The notes under the pieces: model-generated
Database searches by the model: none
Told to the model about the DNA's origin: nothing
What the model saw: the letters and a program-made list of their open reading frames with translations, nothing else
Shown: piece after piece, positions 1-6,306 of the stretch
Position numbering within the stretch: position 1 is the first letter of the stretch
Layout: each line of letters opens with the position of its first letter
Translations under genes and position numbers: made by a program
Source of the DNA: Mageeibacillus sp. UBA1257
GTDB taxonomy: Bacteria > Bacillota > Clostridia > UBA1212 > UBA1257
Assembly: GCA_002308775.1 (NCBI GenBank)
Contig: DBVT01000034.1
Location: 1 to 9,758, forward strand
Reading direction: 5' to 3'
Length of the DNA stretch: 9,758 bases

Positions 1-3
1 ATG

Positions 4-27
4 AAAAACCACCCGCTATGCGGGTGG
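4..27 (-). terminator. Intrinsic terminator of the glycoside hydrolase gene
   Basis: The arms at 9-16 (CCACCCGC) and 20-27 (GCGGGTGG) pair over 8 base pairs around a 3-base loop. On the minus strand the hairpin is followed at once by five T (plus-strand A at 4-8). It lies about 40 bases past the stop codon of the minus-strand glycoside hydrolase gene, so it fits a Rho-independent terminator for it. On the plus strand the hairpin is followed by GATCATTATTTTT, a weaker T tract, so some bidirectional function is possible. Confidence 0.85.
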
Positions 28-66
28 ATCATTATTTTTACTTTTTGAAAAGAATCATTTCAGTTA

Positions 67-2403
67 TTATTTTGCTTTTGATTTTTTCTTTATCACCAAA
101 ATGATCACGACTGCGCAAACAGCGAGCGCCATTATGACAGTTCCTCCGATAACCAGGAACGGTTTGATGTTAGGACCTTCGCCTTTATAACCTTCAAGAG
201 AGTTGTATTTGTATCCGTTCACTACGTATCTTTCGTTCAGCTCCCTGTTCTTCTGTATGAAAACTTCCATCACCTTCTCATGCACTTCATTTCCTTTGCG
301 AACGCCTATCGTAAGGTCTGAATCATACTGGCTCTTTCTGTCGGTGTGGAAAGCCCACCAGTGAGTTATCTGAACTCCGGCATCGATATACTGATCGAGA
401 AAATCAGAAATGACATCGGCAGTGGACATATCAGTAAGTCTGTCTCCGACGCCTGTTGAAACATTTGTCTCTCCGCTGTAAAAAGGTTTTCCGAGACGTG
501 CGGCGTCTTCCACATACATTTTCATGGACATTGATACGGTCTCGCCGTCGTCTGTCATTCCTTTTTCTCCGTTCAACCCGGAATCGTAAGTGTGAGCGCC
601 TATGACATCGTATTTTTCGTTCAGCATATGAAGCATCATAAGCCTCTCCTGAGGGGTATCGGTCGTCCAGTTCGGATAAGTGCTCCACTCAAGTACGCCT
701 TTTAACAGATTCCACTGAGCACCTCGCAGCGTACTGTCTCCCGTAGTTATCAGGTGCTCCGGATCTGCTTCCCGCATCACATCGGCGACATCCGCGTAAA
801 ACTCGGCGAGCTGCAGGGCGGAGTAGCACAGAGAATGAGTCTTCGCACCTACGTCACAGCCCAGATTACCCTCGTTGTTTACTTCCCACATCAAAACGGC
901 TTCGTTGTCTTTGAAACGCGTGATCGTCTCTTTCAGCCATTCTTTCATGATCTTTCTCGATTCGCTCGCCGGATCCGCGACGATGTCCAGGTATGTTTCA
1001 TTCTTCGGAACGTACTGCCCGTCAACAAGATCACTCGCGAGGAATTTTGAGTTTATCAGATTGAGGCACACCACGACTTTGATCCCGTGAGCAGTGCACG
1101 CGTCAAACATAGCCTCGAGAGATCTGTAATATCCCTCTTTCTTTTCTTCGTCAAAAACCGTATCCGAGCCGCCCTGGTTGCAAAAGACTCTGATCGATCT
1201 TACGCCCATTTCCTGAAGCTGATCGAGAGCCTCCGTTGCCCTTCCGACGCCCCATTCGTCATCCGGAAAGTCATTCTCGTAAGTTCCTGTCGTAGAAGCG
1301 TAAAATTGCCACAGCAGATCGAATTTATTAAATCCGATATCGTAAAACGGTTGTCCGTTCATATACATTTTTCCTCTGAACGCGCGCAGTATTCCGTCTT
1401 CTTTGTATTTTCCTGTGGTGATAAGGACAGTATTCGTCGCTTCGTCGAACCATATTTTTGCTTTTAAAAAGTCCTCGATATAGCTCAGGGAGACCTTTTT
1501 ATTGATCTTTGCGCTGCTGTCGTATGATGAACTGTCTATTTTGCCGTTATTGATCAGATCCGCCAGATCGAGCTTGATCTTTTTGCCGCCTTTACCTGTC
1601 GCGACGGGTTCTTTTATGTTGTTCAGGAAGACCTGTGTCACTTTGTAGTCATCCTTTTTGAAATCAATGATCTCGGGGAGTTCCGCATATGCTGCCTGCA
1701 GGGAATATTTCTGCGGATATTCGCGGCCTTCAGTGTCGAAGAAAATGTCGTCGATCTTTACGAGTCCTTTTTCGTGACGCAGCCTCATTCCGGTGACGAC
1801 GTATATTTCCGCGATATGCTCGCAGTCGTCAGCGACGACCTCGCCGTTGACTTTCAGTGTGTATGTAGAAGAGCCTCTTGTCGCTTCCGCTGCGATGGAA
1901 TATTTTTCGTTGTATGTGAGCGTCGCGACTTCGCGGCCTTTTCTGTCAGTGAGTACAGGCACGCCTTTTTTGTCTTTTATCTTAAAAAGGGCGCCGCTTG
2001 TTATCGGGTCATTGTTCTTTTTACTTTGAGTGCCGATGCCGAGAACAAGATTGACAGTGCCCGGTTCGCAGAACTCAAAAGTAGCTCCGAAATGCATCTT
2101 TTGATCGTAATTGTACAGTGCCCACCAGATGAGATCGGTGTTTTCCGAGAGAAGAGTTTTGCCTGTCAAGCCTTCTGCGCCTGTCACGATCTTTATGTGA
2201 GAACTGCCGTTTATGTAGTTTATGCCTGAATTCTGCAGTGTATTTGCGAAGGATTCTGTCACCTCGCAACCCTCGAAAGTCGTGTCGATGATCCTCCTCC
2301 TTGTATAGGACAGAGCGGAAGAGGGGAGCACAGATCCGGCGGTCAAAAAAGAAAAAACGAGTAATACAGTCAATATCGCGGAAGATATCCTTTTTGATCT
2401 CAT
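67..2403 (-). CDS. Secreted, membrane-anchored clan GH-A (GH5-like) glycoside hydrolase
   Basis: This 778-residue protein likely hydrolyses a beta-linked plant or microbial polysaccharide outside the cell; the substrate (mannan, glucan or other) cannot be read from the sequence. Residues 1-30 form a signal peptide (RSKR, hydrophobic core, then SSA as a plausible cleavage site). Residues about 36-232 look like a beta-sandwich, possibly carbohydrate-binding. Residues about 300-333 resemble the copper-amine-oxidase N-terminal-like repeat (YIEDFLKAKIWFDEATN), a frequent stalk module. The catalytic barrel spans about 345-735. The motif WEVNNEG places the acid/base at E511 after N510, the motif YSGETN places the nucleophile at E645, and aromatic W682-W683 follow. 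A membrane helix at about 748-771 and a KKKSKAK tail anchor the C-terminus. The start is fixed by GGAGG (plus-strand 2410-2414) seven bases upstream, behind a good promoter. Seen: motifs and topology. Known: two glutamates on strands 4 and 7 define clan GH-A. Inferred: GH5 membership; a neighbouring GH-A family is possible. Confidence 0.85.
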   Translation of the reverse strand: MRSKRISSAILTVLLVFSFLTAGSVLPSSALSYTRRRIIDTTFEGCEVTESFANTLQNSGINYINGSSHIKIVTGAEGLTGKTLLSENTDLIWWALYNYDQKMHFGATFEFCEPGTVNLVLGIGTQSKKNNDPITSGALFKIKDKKGVPVLTDRKGREVATLTYNEKYSIAAEATRGSSTYTLKVNGEVVADDCEHIAEIYVVTGMRLRHEKGLVKIDDIFFDTEGREYPQKYSLQAAYAELPEIIDFKKDDYKVTQVFLNNIKEPVATGKGGKKIKLDLADLINNGKIDSSSYDSSAKINKKVSLSYIEDFLKAKIWFDEATNTVLITTGKYKEDGILRAFRGKMYMNGQPFYDIGFNKFDLLWQFYASTTGTYENDFPDDEWGVGRATEALDQLQEMGVRSIRVFCNQGGSDTVFDEEKKEGYYRSLEAMFDACTAHGIKVVVCLNLINSKFLASDLVDGQYVPKNETYLDIVADPASESRKIMKEWLKETITRFKDNEAVLMWEVNNEGNLGCDVGAKTHSLCYSALQLAEFYADVADVMREADPEHLITTGDSTLRGAQWNLLKGVLEWSTYPNWTTDTPQERLMMLHMLNEKYDVIGAHTYDSGLNGEKGMTDDGETVSMSMKMYVEDAARLGKPFYSGETNVSTGVGDRLTDMSTADVISDFLDQYIDAGVQITHWWAFHTDRKSQYDSDLTIGVRKGNEVHEKVMEVFIQKNRELNERYVVNGYKYNSLEGYKGEGPNIKPFLVIGGTVIMALAVCAVVIILVIKKKSKAK

Positions 2404-2432
2404 AGAGCGCCTCCGTAAACAAAGTACTTGTT

Positions 2433-2461
2433 ATTATACGGTTTTTATCCCTTTCGGTCAA
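2433..2461 (-). promoter_or_regulatory. Promoter of the glycoside hydrolase gene
   Basis: Read on the minus strand, TTGACC (plus-strand 2456-2461) and a perfect TATAAT (2433-2438) are separated by exactly 17 bases. This is a near-consensus housekeeping sigma-A type promoter. The untranslated leader would be about 25 bases, with GGAGG at 2410-2414 as ribosome binding site. No operator or catabolite-repression (cre) site could be identified with confidence. Confidence 0.75.
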
Positions 2462-2522
2462 CGACCGGGATCGCTGCCTGAACTGAAAATATTTCGAATT
2501 TTACCTGACAAAATGCCCGTTA

Positions 2523-2551
2523 TTGCATTCTCGACGCGGATAATTTATAAT
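2523..2551 (+). promoter_or_regulatory. Predicted promoter of proC and the RNase H-Nudix gene
   Basis: TTGCAT (2523-2528) and perfect TATAAT (2546-2551) are spaced by 17 bases. The -35 matches consensus only in its first three bases. Transcription would start near 2558, giving a leader of roughly 140 bases before proC. The promoter is back to back with that of the glycoside hydrolase; the two -35 elements are about 60 bases apart. Confidence 0.6.
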
Positions 2552-2554
2552 TAA

Positions 2555-2674
2555 AGTGTAAAAGAGCCGGACGGAGAGTGGCAGACGAAAGAAGTGTTTT
2601 TACCGCCGAAAGATCGACAGACGAACCTTGAGATGCTGACAGAGTCTCTTGAATCGTACGAGATCGTAAAATAA
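2555..2674 (+). other. Stop-free stretch in the proC leader, possible gene remnant
   Basis: A frame open from just after a TAA (2552-2554) to a TAA at 2672-2674 encodes about 39 residues with protein-like composition, including KEVFLPPKDRQTNLEML and ending in YEIVK. There is no ATG with a ribosome binding site at its beginning; the only early in-frame start is a GTG at 2594 without a convincing Shine-Dalgarno sequence. It could be the 3' end of a decayed gene, a leader peptide, or chance: a 40-codon open frame is not rare. I do not recognise a family. Confidence 0.2.
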
Positions 2675-2700
2675 TAAACTTTTTGAAGGGAGATCACATA

Positions 2701-3516
2701 ATGATCAAAGGAAAAGTTGCATTTATAGGAACGGGAAATATGGGCGGCGCGATGTTGCGCGGAGCAGTCGAAAAGCAGGCGGCAAAACGCGAGAATATAT
2801 ATATTTACGACGCATACGAGCCGCTCGTAAAGAAATTGACTGAAGAACTCGGTGTCAAAGCGGCGGAGAGCGAATCTGACGCCGCGAAGAACGCGGATTA
2901 TATTATAGTTGCGGTAAAGCCCGATAAGGTCGCGGGTGTCTGGGAAAAGATCTCGCCTGTTTGCAAAGGCAAAACTATTATCTCGATCGCCGCCGGTAAA
3001 AAGCTCGCCGATTACGAAGGCAACAGAGACGGCGTCAAATTCGTACGCACAATACCCAATCTGCCCGCGATGGTGGGAGAGGGAATAACAGGTCTTTATT
3101 TCGATTTCGATACAGAAAAGAACAGGGAAACCGTAGACGACGTAAAGGAGATCTTTGAATCTTTCGGGAAAACGATAGTCGTTGAAAAAGAAGAAAAGAT
3201 CGACAGCATGATCAGCGTGACGTCCAGCAGTCCGGCTTATGTATGCTTGATGGTTGAAGCGATGGCTGACGCCGCGGTCAAAGCAGGTTTTAAGAGAAAA
3301 GACGCATATATGATGGCGGAGCAGGCGATATACGGAACATGCGCGTATTTGATGGAAAAAGAGATCCTTCCGGCGGCTTTGAAGGATATGGTCTGCTCTC
3401 CCGGAGGAACGACGATAGAAGCTGTCGCGGTGCTCGAAAAAGAGGGCTTCAGGGCGGCATTGATGGACGCTATGCAGGCGTGCGAAGAAAAAAACAGGAA
3501 ACTGGGGAAGAAATAA
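2701..3516 (+). CDS. proC: Pyrroline-5-carboxylate reductase
   Basis: ProC performs the last step of proline synthesis in the cytoplasm, reducing 1-pyrroline-5-carboxylate to L-proline with NAD(P)H. The 271-residue length is normal for the family. The N-terminal Rossmann domain carries the dinucleotide loop GTGNMGGAM at residues 10-18. The segment VRTIPNLPA is the conserved substrate/cofactor loop, and the C-terminal dimerisation domain has the family signature around MVCSPGGTTIEAV. The ATG at 2701 is chosen over an upstream in-frame TTG at 2683 because AAGGGAG (2686-2692) lies 8 bases before it and the TTG overlaps that site. The next gene begins 3 bases after the stop, so translation is probably coupled. 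proA and proB are not in the window, so here proC is separate from the rest of the pathway. Confidence 0.95.
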   Translation: MIKGKVAFIGTGNMGGAMLRGAVEKQAAKRENIYIYDAYEPLVKKLTEELGVKAAESESDAAKNADYIIVAVKPDKVAGVWEKISPVCKGKTIISIAAGKKLADYEGNRDGVKFVRTIPNLPAMVGEGITGLYFDFDTEKNRETVDDVKEIFESFGKTIVVEKEEKIDSMISVTSSSPAYVCLMVEAMADAAVKAGFKRKDAYMMAEQAIYGTCAYLMEKEILPAALKDMVCSPGGTTIEAVAVLEKEGFRAALMDAMQACEEKNRKLGKK

Positions 3517-3519
3517 AAG

Positions 3520-4539
3520 ATGAAAACCGTTACGATCTACACAGACGGAGCGTGCTCCGGAAACCCCGGCCCCGGAGGCTACGGCGCTATTTTAATATTC
3601 GACGGGATCGAGAAGGAACTCGCCGGTTTTGAGGAATCCACGACAAACAACAGGATGGAGCAGACGGCTGTGATCGAGGCCCTTTCCGCTCTAAAGGAAA
3701 AATGCCACGTGGAACTTTTTACGGACAGCACTTATGTCGCGAACGCTTTTCTGAACGGCTGGATCTTCGACTGGGAGCGTAAAAACTGGATGTCGGGTCG
3801 CGAGCTTCGCGTAAACAGCGATCTGTGGCAGAAGCTCCTCGAACTTTCGAGAAAGCACGATATTTCGTGGCACGTCGTAAAAGGCCACTCCGATGACGAA
3901 AACAACAACAGATGCGACAGGCTCGCAGTCGCGCAATATACCCCTTATTTGAAAGAAAAAAAGAAAGCCGAAGCAGACAAGATCGCTCAGAGCGATGAAA
4001 TACTCGTAGACTGCGAAGACCTGATCGAAAGATCTGTCGGTAAGAAGGAAGTTTTCAAAGGGCGCGTTTTCACAGTCGAAGTGCACGATGTAGATCTTCC
4101 GGATGGCAGAAGAACGACGCGCGAAGTCGTAAGGCACAGCGGAGGAGCCGCAGCAGTCGCGATCGATGACGACGGTTTTGTATATCTCGTTGAGCAGTAC
4201 AGATTTGCCTCCGGACTTGTGACAGCTGAGATCCCCGCAGGCAAAACAGAAGAAGGAGAATCTCCGGAGATATGCGCCAAAAGGGAACTCGAAGAGGAAA
4301 CGGGCTTAAAATGTGAGACTCTCGAGCTCTTGACGTCGTACTATTCGACGCCCGGATACTGCTCTGAGAAGATCTATATTTATCTCGCAAAAGGTCTTTC
4401 AAAAGGCAATGTCCACAGGGACGCAGAGGAATTCATACACGTGAAAAAGGTCCACATAGACAGAGCTGTCGAACTCATCCGCGAAGGGAAAATATCAGAC
4501 GGTAAAACGGTCGCCGGCATATTGCTGGCAAAGAGATGA
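3520..4539 (+). CDS. RNase HI fused to a NudF-like Nudix (ADP-ribose pyrophosphatase) hydrolase
   Basis: One 339-residue frame holds two complete enzymes. Residues 1-144 are RNase HI, which cuts the RNA strand of RNA-DNA hybrids: TDGACSGNPGPGG gives D9, NNRMEQ gives E47, FTDSTYV gives D69, and KGHSDDENNNRCD gives H123 and D133, so the full catalytic set is present. Residues 145-166 are a charged linker. Residues about 167-339 match NudF-type Nudix enzymes, which split ADP-ribose into AMP and ribose-5-phosphate: LPDGRRTTREVV, EQYRFASG, EIPAGK, then a perfect Nudix box at 241-263 (G-x5-E-x7-REL-EEETGL), then STPGYCSEKIYIYLA. No methionine codon occurs in frame after M91 and no ribosome binding site is seen before the Nudix part, so separate translation of it is not supported. 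The gene starts 3 bases after proC with GGGGAAG at 3504-3510. Domain calls are firm. Preference for ADP-ribose is inferred, and why the activities are joined is unknown. Confidence 0.93.
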   Translation: MKTVTIYTDGACSGNPGPGGYGAILIFDGIEKELAGFEESTTNNRMEQTAVIEALSALKEKCHVELFTDSTYVANAFLNGWIFDWERKNWMSGRELRVNSDLWQKLLELSRKHDISWHVVKGHSDDENNNRCDRLAVAQYTPYLKEKKKAEADKIAQSDEILVDCEDLIERSVGKKEVFKGRVFTVEVHDVDLPDGRRTTREVVRHSGGAAAVAIDDDGFVYLVEQYRFASGLVTAEIPAGKTEEGESPEICAKRELEEETGLKCETLELLTSYYSTPGYCSEKIYIYLAKGLSKGNVHRDAEEFIHVKKVHIDRAVELIREGKISDGKTVAGILLAKR

Positions 4540-4579
4540 TCAGCCGTCTTCAGACCGTGATCAATATTACAAACGATCG

Positions 4580-4617
4580 AAAAAAGCATCTTCCGCTTGA
4601 AAAGAAGATGCTTTTTT
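4580..4617 (+). terminator. Bidirectional terminator between the RNase H-Nudix gene and the tRNA genes
   Basis: AAAAAAGCATCTTC (4580-4593) pairs with GAAGATGCTTTTTT (4604-4617) across a 10-base loop, a 14-base-pair stem with a T run on the right and an A run on the left. On the plus strand it ends the proC-RNase H-Nudix transcript about 40 bases after its stop. On the minus strand it can end the tRNA transcript, being only a few bases past the tRNA-Thr CCA. Confidence 0.9.
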
Positions 4618-4620
4618 GCG

Positions 4621-4696
<76 letters not shown>

Positions 4697-4705
4697 GCTT
4701 GAGAC

Positions 4706-4779
4706 TGGAGCGGGTGAGGGGAATCGAACCCCCGTAGTCAGCTTGGGAAGCTGATATTCTGCCATTGAACTACACCCGC
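4706..4779 (-). tRNA. tRNA-Gly (anticodon CCC)
   Basis: Read on the minus strand: acceptor GCGGGTG with CACCCGC, D stem GTTC with GAAT (one G-U pair), anticodon stem TCAGC with GCTGA around TTCCCAA, T stem GGGGG with CCCCT around TTCGATT, and an encoded CCA. The anticodon CCC decodes GGG only, so other glycine tRNAs must exist elsewhere in the genome. It is the first gene of a two-tRNA unit. Confidence 0.94.
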
Positions 4780-4798
4780 ATACAGCAGAACGTGAGTT

Positions 4799-4827
4799 AG
4801 TTTAACACATTTTACCCGCTGTGTAAA
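4799..4827 (-). promoter_or_regulatory. Predicted promoter of the tRNA-Gly/tRNA-Thr unit
   Basis: On the minus strand TTTACA (plus-strand 4822-4827; five of six consensus bases) and TAAACT (4799-4804) are separated by 17 bases. The transcript would begin about 13 bases before the tRNA-Gly 5' end. An imperfect dyad (4800-4828) coincides almost exactly with the -35 to -10 interval. Confidence 0.6.
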
Positions 4828-4871
4828 CACAAAAGAAAAATTTTTTTGCGAAAAACGTGCAATATATGGTC

Positions 4872-4892
4872 AAAAAAGCGCTTAAAAGCGCT
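4872..4892 (-). terminator. Terminator-like hairpin with no obvious gene upstream
   Basis: AGCGCT (4877-4882) and AGCGCT (4887-4892) form a 6-base-pair stem around TAAA. On the minus strand the stem is followed by six T (plus-strand A at 4872-4877), the form of a small Rho-independent terminator. No minus-strand gene precedes it, since the DNA to its right is rpsF read in the other direction. It might stop antisense transcripts before the tRNA promoter, or be a protein-binding dyad upstream of the rpsF promoter. Confidence 0.45.
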
Positions 4893-4920
4893 GAAATTAA
4901 AAAAAGAGAGAAGAAAACGC

Positions 4921-4949
4921 TTGCATTATTTTACAAAATGTCTTAAAAT
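4921..4949 (+). promoter_or_regulatory. Predicted promoter of the rpsF-ssb-rpsR operon
   Basis: TTGCAT (4921-4926), a 17-base spacer, and TAAAAT (4944-4949; five of six consensus bases). The A-rich tract at 4896-4917 directly upstream resembles an UP element, which is common for ribosomal protein promoters. Transcription would start near 4956, giving a leader of about 60 bases. Confidence 0.55.
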
Positions 4950-4961
4950 ATTATTTTGGTA

Positions 4962-5008
4962 TCCTTGTTCTGCCAATATTATAGGCAGGACCGTTTAGTC
5001 CAGAAGGA
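4962..5008 (+). promoter_or_regulatory. Candidate S6:S18 autoregulatory leader hairpin of rpsF
   Basis: An inner hairpin pairs CTGCC (4970-4974) with GGCAG (4984-4988). An outer stem pairs TCCTT (4962-4966) with AAGGA (5004-5008), which is the core of the rpsF Shine-Dalgarno sequence. Between the stems the 3' strand is much longer than the 5' strand and contains CCG at 4991-4993. It is known that many bacterial rpsF leaders carry a structure with a conserved CCG in an internal loop that binds the S6:S18 complex and represses the operon. The fit here, including Shine-Dalgarno occlusion, is my inference from hand folding. Confidence 0.4.
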
Positions 5009-5018
5009 GGTGTAAGTG

Positions 5019-5303
5019 ATGAATAAATATGAAGTCATGTACATTCTTAATTCAGCGCTTGAGGAAGAAAACATTCAGGCACTGATAGAGAAGTTCAGTG
5101 AGCTCATCAAAGCTAACGGCGAACTCGAAAAGACAGATACGTGGGGAAAAAGAAGACTGGCGTATCCGATTCTCGACATGAATGAGGGTTATTATGTGAT
5201 CTCCGATTTTTCGGCGAATCCCGAATTCCCCGCAGAGCTTGAGAGAGTTTTCAAAATTACTGACGGCGTACTCAGATTCCTCGTCACAAGAAAAGAGGAT
5301 TGA
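5019..5303 (+). CDS. rpsF: 30S ribosomal protein S6
   Basis: S6 binds the central domain of 16S rRNA as a dimer with S18, which is encoded two genes downstream. The 94-residue product begins MNKYEVMYIL, the usual S6 opening, and has the family core around GKRRLAYPILDMNEGYYVI plus FKITDGVLRFLVTR at the end. The ATG at 5019 is preferred to a GTG at 5016 because AAGGAGG (5004-5010) sits 8 bases before the ATG. It is the first gene of the rpsF-ssb-rpsR operon, the standard bacterial arrangement. Its expression is probably under feedback through the leader. Confidence 0.97.
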   Translation: MNKYEVMYILNSALEEENIQALIEKFSELIKANGELEKTDTWGKRRLAYPILDMNEGYYVISDFSANPEFPAELERVFKITDGVLRFLVTRKED

Positions 5304-5307
5304 GTTG

Positions 5308-5332
5308 CTCGGCCGGTCTTTCCGGCATTGAG
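5308..5332 (+). other. Intercistronic hairpin between rpsF and ssb
   Basis: GCCGG (5312-5316) pairs with CCGGC (5322-5326) around TCTTT, with a possible outer CTC/GAG closure. No T run follows, so it is unlikely to terminate. It could slow ribosomes or RNases, or set relative expression of rpsF and ssb. It lies between the rpsF stop and the ssb ribosome binding site. Confidence 0.35.
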
Positions 5333-5356
5333 TTTTAATGACCAAAGGAGGATTTT

Positions 5357-5800
5357 ATGAACAAAGTTATTCTTATCGGAAGATTGACAAGAGATCCCGA
5401 GCTTCGCACGACGCCCAATAATGTGCCTGTGTGCCAGTTTGCGATCGCTGTTGACAGAAGATACTCCAGAGCTGACGGACAGCAGACAGCTGACTTTATA
5501 AACTGCGTCGCTTGGAGAAACCAGGCTGAATTCCTTTCAAAGTATTTCCAGAAGGGAAGCAAAGTCGTTGTAACAGGTTCTCTCCAGTCGAGACAGTATA
5601 CCGACAAGTCGAACAATGTGAGATATATCACAGAAGTCGTTGTAGATGATCTGGAATTCGGTGAGAGCAAAAGAAACGGTCCTTCGTCAGAGTCATTTGA
5701 CGATATCCCCGCTCCGCAGGAACCTTCAGGTCTTTCGGGAGACTCATCAAGAGGCGAGTATTTTACGCTTGATGAAAACTCCTCGGATCTGCCTTTCTGA
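5357..5800 (+). CDS. ssb: Single-stranded DNA-binding protein
   Basis: SSB coats single-stranded DNA during replication, repair and recombination, and recruits partners through its C-terminal tip. The 147-residue protein has the OB fold at about 1-105, beginning MNKVILIGRLTRDPELR, with the core FINCVAWRNQAEFLSKY (W53 and F59 in the DNA-stacking positions) and KVVVTGSLQSRQY. A short Ser/Pro/Gly-rich linker follows, and the end is the acidic tip ENSSDLPF, intact for partner docking. AAAGGAGG (5344-5351) precedes the ATG by 5 bases. The linker is short compared with many SSBs. The position between rpsF and rpsR is the classic bacterial order, which also suggests this is the essential housekeeping copy. 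Confidence 0.97.
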   Translation: MNKVILIGRLTRDPELRTTPNNVPVCQFAIAVDRRYSRADGQQTADFINCVAWRNQAEFLSKYFQKGSKVVVTGSLQSRQYTDKSNNVRYITEVVVDDLEFGESKRNGPSSESFDDIPAPQEPSGLSGDSSRGEYFTLDENSSDLPF

Positions 5801-5898
5801 GCAAACTCCGAAAAACACGTTTAACGCGTCTGTTCGGCGTTCGTTCTGTTAAAAAAGAGCGCGGATGATCACGAAGAATTTATGAAAGGAGAATTATA

Positions 5899-6186
5899 AT
5901 GCCTTACGCAAAGAAAGAAAACAAAGGCAAAGACGTAAACGATAAAGGCGATGTCAAGACAGCGCCCAGATTCAGAAAACCCCGCAAGAAGGTTTGCCCG
6001 TTCTGCGTCGAAAAAGCCGAGAATATCGACTATAAAGATGTTGCCAAACTCAGAAAATTCGTTTCGGAAAGAGGAAAGATCCTCCCGAGAAGAATTTCCG
6101 GTGCCTGCGCAAAGCATCAGAGACAGCTTACGACCGCTATCAAAAGAGCGAGACACGTTGCCCTGCTGCCGTTCCAGGAGAACTGA
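5899..6186 (+). CDS. rpsR: 30S ribosomal protein S18, zinc-ribbon form
   Basis: S18 pairs with S6 on the 30S platform. The 95-residue product has a lysine-rich N-terminal extension of about 25 residues, then the conserved core IDYKDVAKLRKFVSERGKI and LPRRISGACAKHQRQL, ending HVALLPF. C33 and C36 (CPFC) with C70 and H73 (CAKH) form a likely zinc site, so this is the cysteine-containing (C+) version known to exist beside cysteine-free paralogues in some Firmicutes. AAAGGAGA (5885-5892) lies 6 bases before the ATG. A gap of about 100 bases separates it from ssb, with no promoter that I can support. It is the last gene of the unit, followed by a terminator. Confidence 0.96.
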   Translation: MPYAKKENKGKDVNDKGDVKTAPRFRKPRKKVCPFCVEKAENIDYKDVAKLRKFVSERGKILPRRISGACAKHQRQLTTAIKRARHVALLPFQEN

Positions 6187-6253
6187 TCTGAATATCCCGA
6201 ATGTAACGGAAGAGCTCTGTTAAACGCGCTTTTCCGGGAAATAAGGACAAATA

Positions 6254-6297
6254 AACGGGTGCGCCTTTCAAAAAGGTTTGCACCCGTTATATTTTCG
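6254..6297 (+). terminator. Terminator of the rpsF-ssb-rpsR operon
   Basis: AACGGGTGC (6254-6262) pairs with GCACCCGTT (6280-6288), and an inner CCTTT (6264-6268) pairs with AAAGG (6272-6276) after a small internal loop. The tract ATATTTT that follows is an imperfect T run, so read-through into gdpP may be appreciable. Confidence 0.75.
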
Positions 6298-6306
6298 CTG
6301 TATAAT
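6278..6306 (+). promoter_or_regulatory. Predicted promoter of gdpP-rplI-dnaB
   Basis: TTGCAC (6278-6283), 17 bases, then perfect TATAAT (6301-6306); a second overlapping TATAAT lies at 6306-6311 in an AT-only run to 6317. The -35 lies in the 3' arm of the preceding terminator. The leader to gdpP would be about 45-50 bases. Confidence 0.6.

Noticed and set aside
754..2229. Several plus-strand open frames of 70-150 codons inside the glycoside hydrolase gene
   Set aside because: They lie opposite a long frame with a signal peptide, catalytic motifs, promoter and terminator; they have no ribosome binding sites and show low-complexity Phe/Arg/Ser-rich translations typical of antisense shadows.
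3939..4032. A separate start for the Nudix half of the fusion
   Set aside because: There is no in-frame ATG after residue 91; a TTG at residue 144 and later GTG codons have no Shine-Dalgarno sequence in front of them.
5801..5898. Possible regulatory RNA or small gene between ssb and rpsR
   Set aside because: Only a weak AACGC/GCGTT dyad (5823-5827 with 5837-5841) was found, and no start with a ribosome binding site other than that of rpsR.
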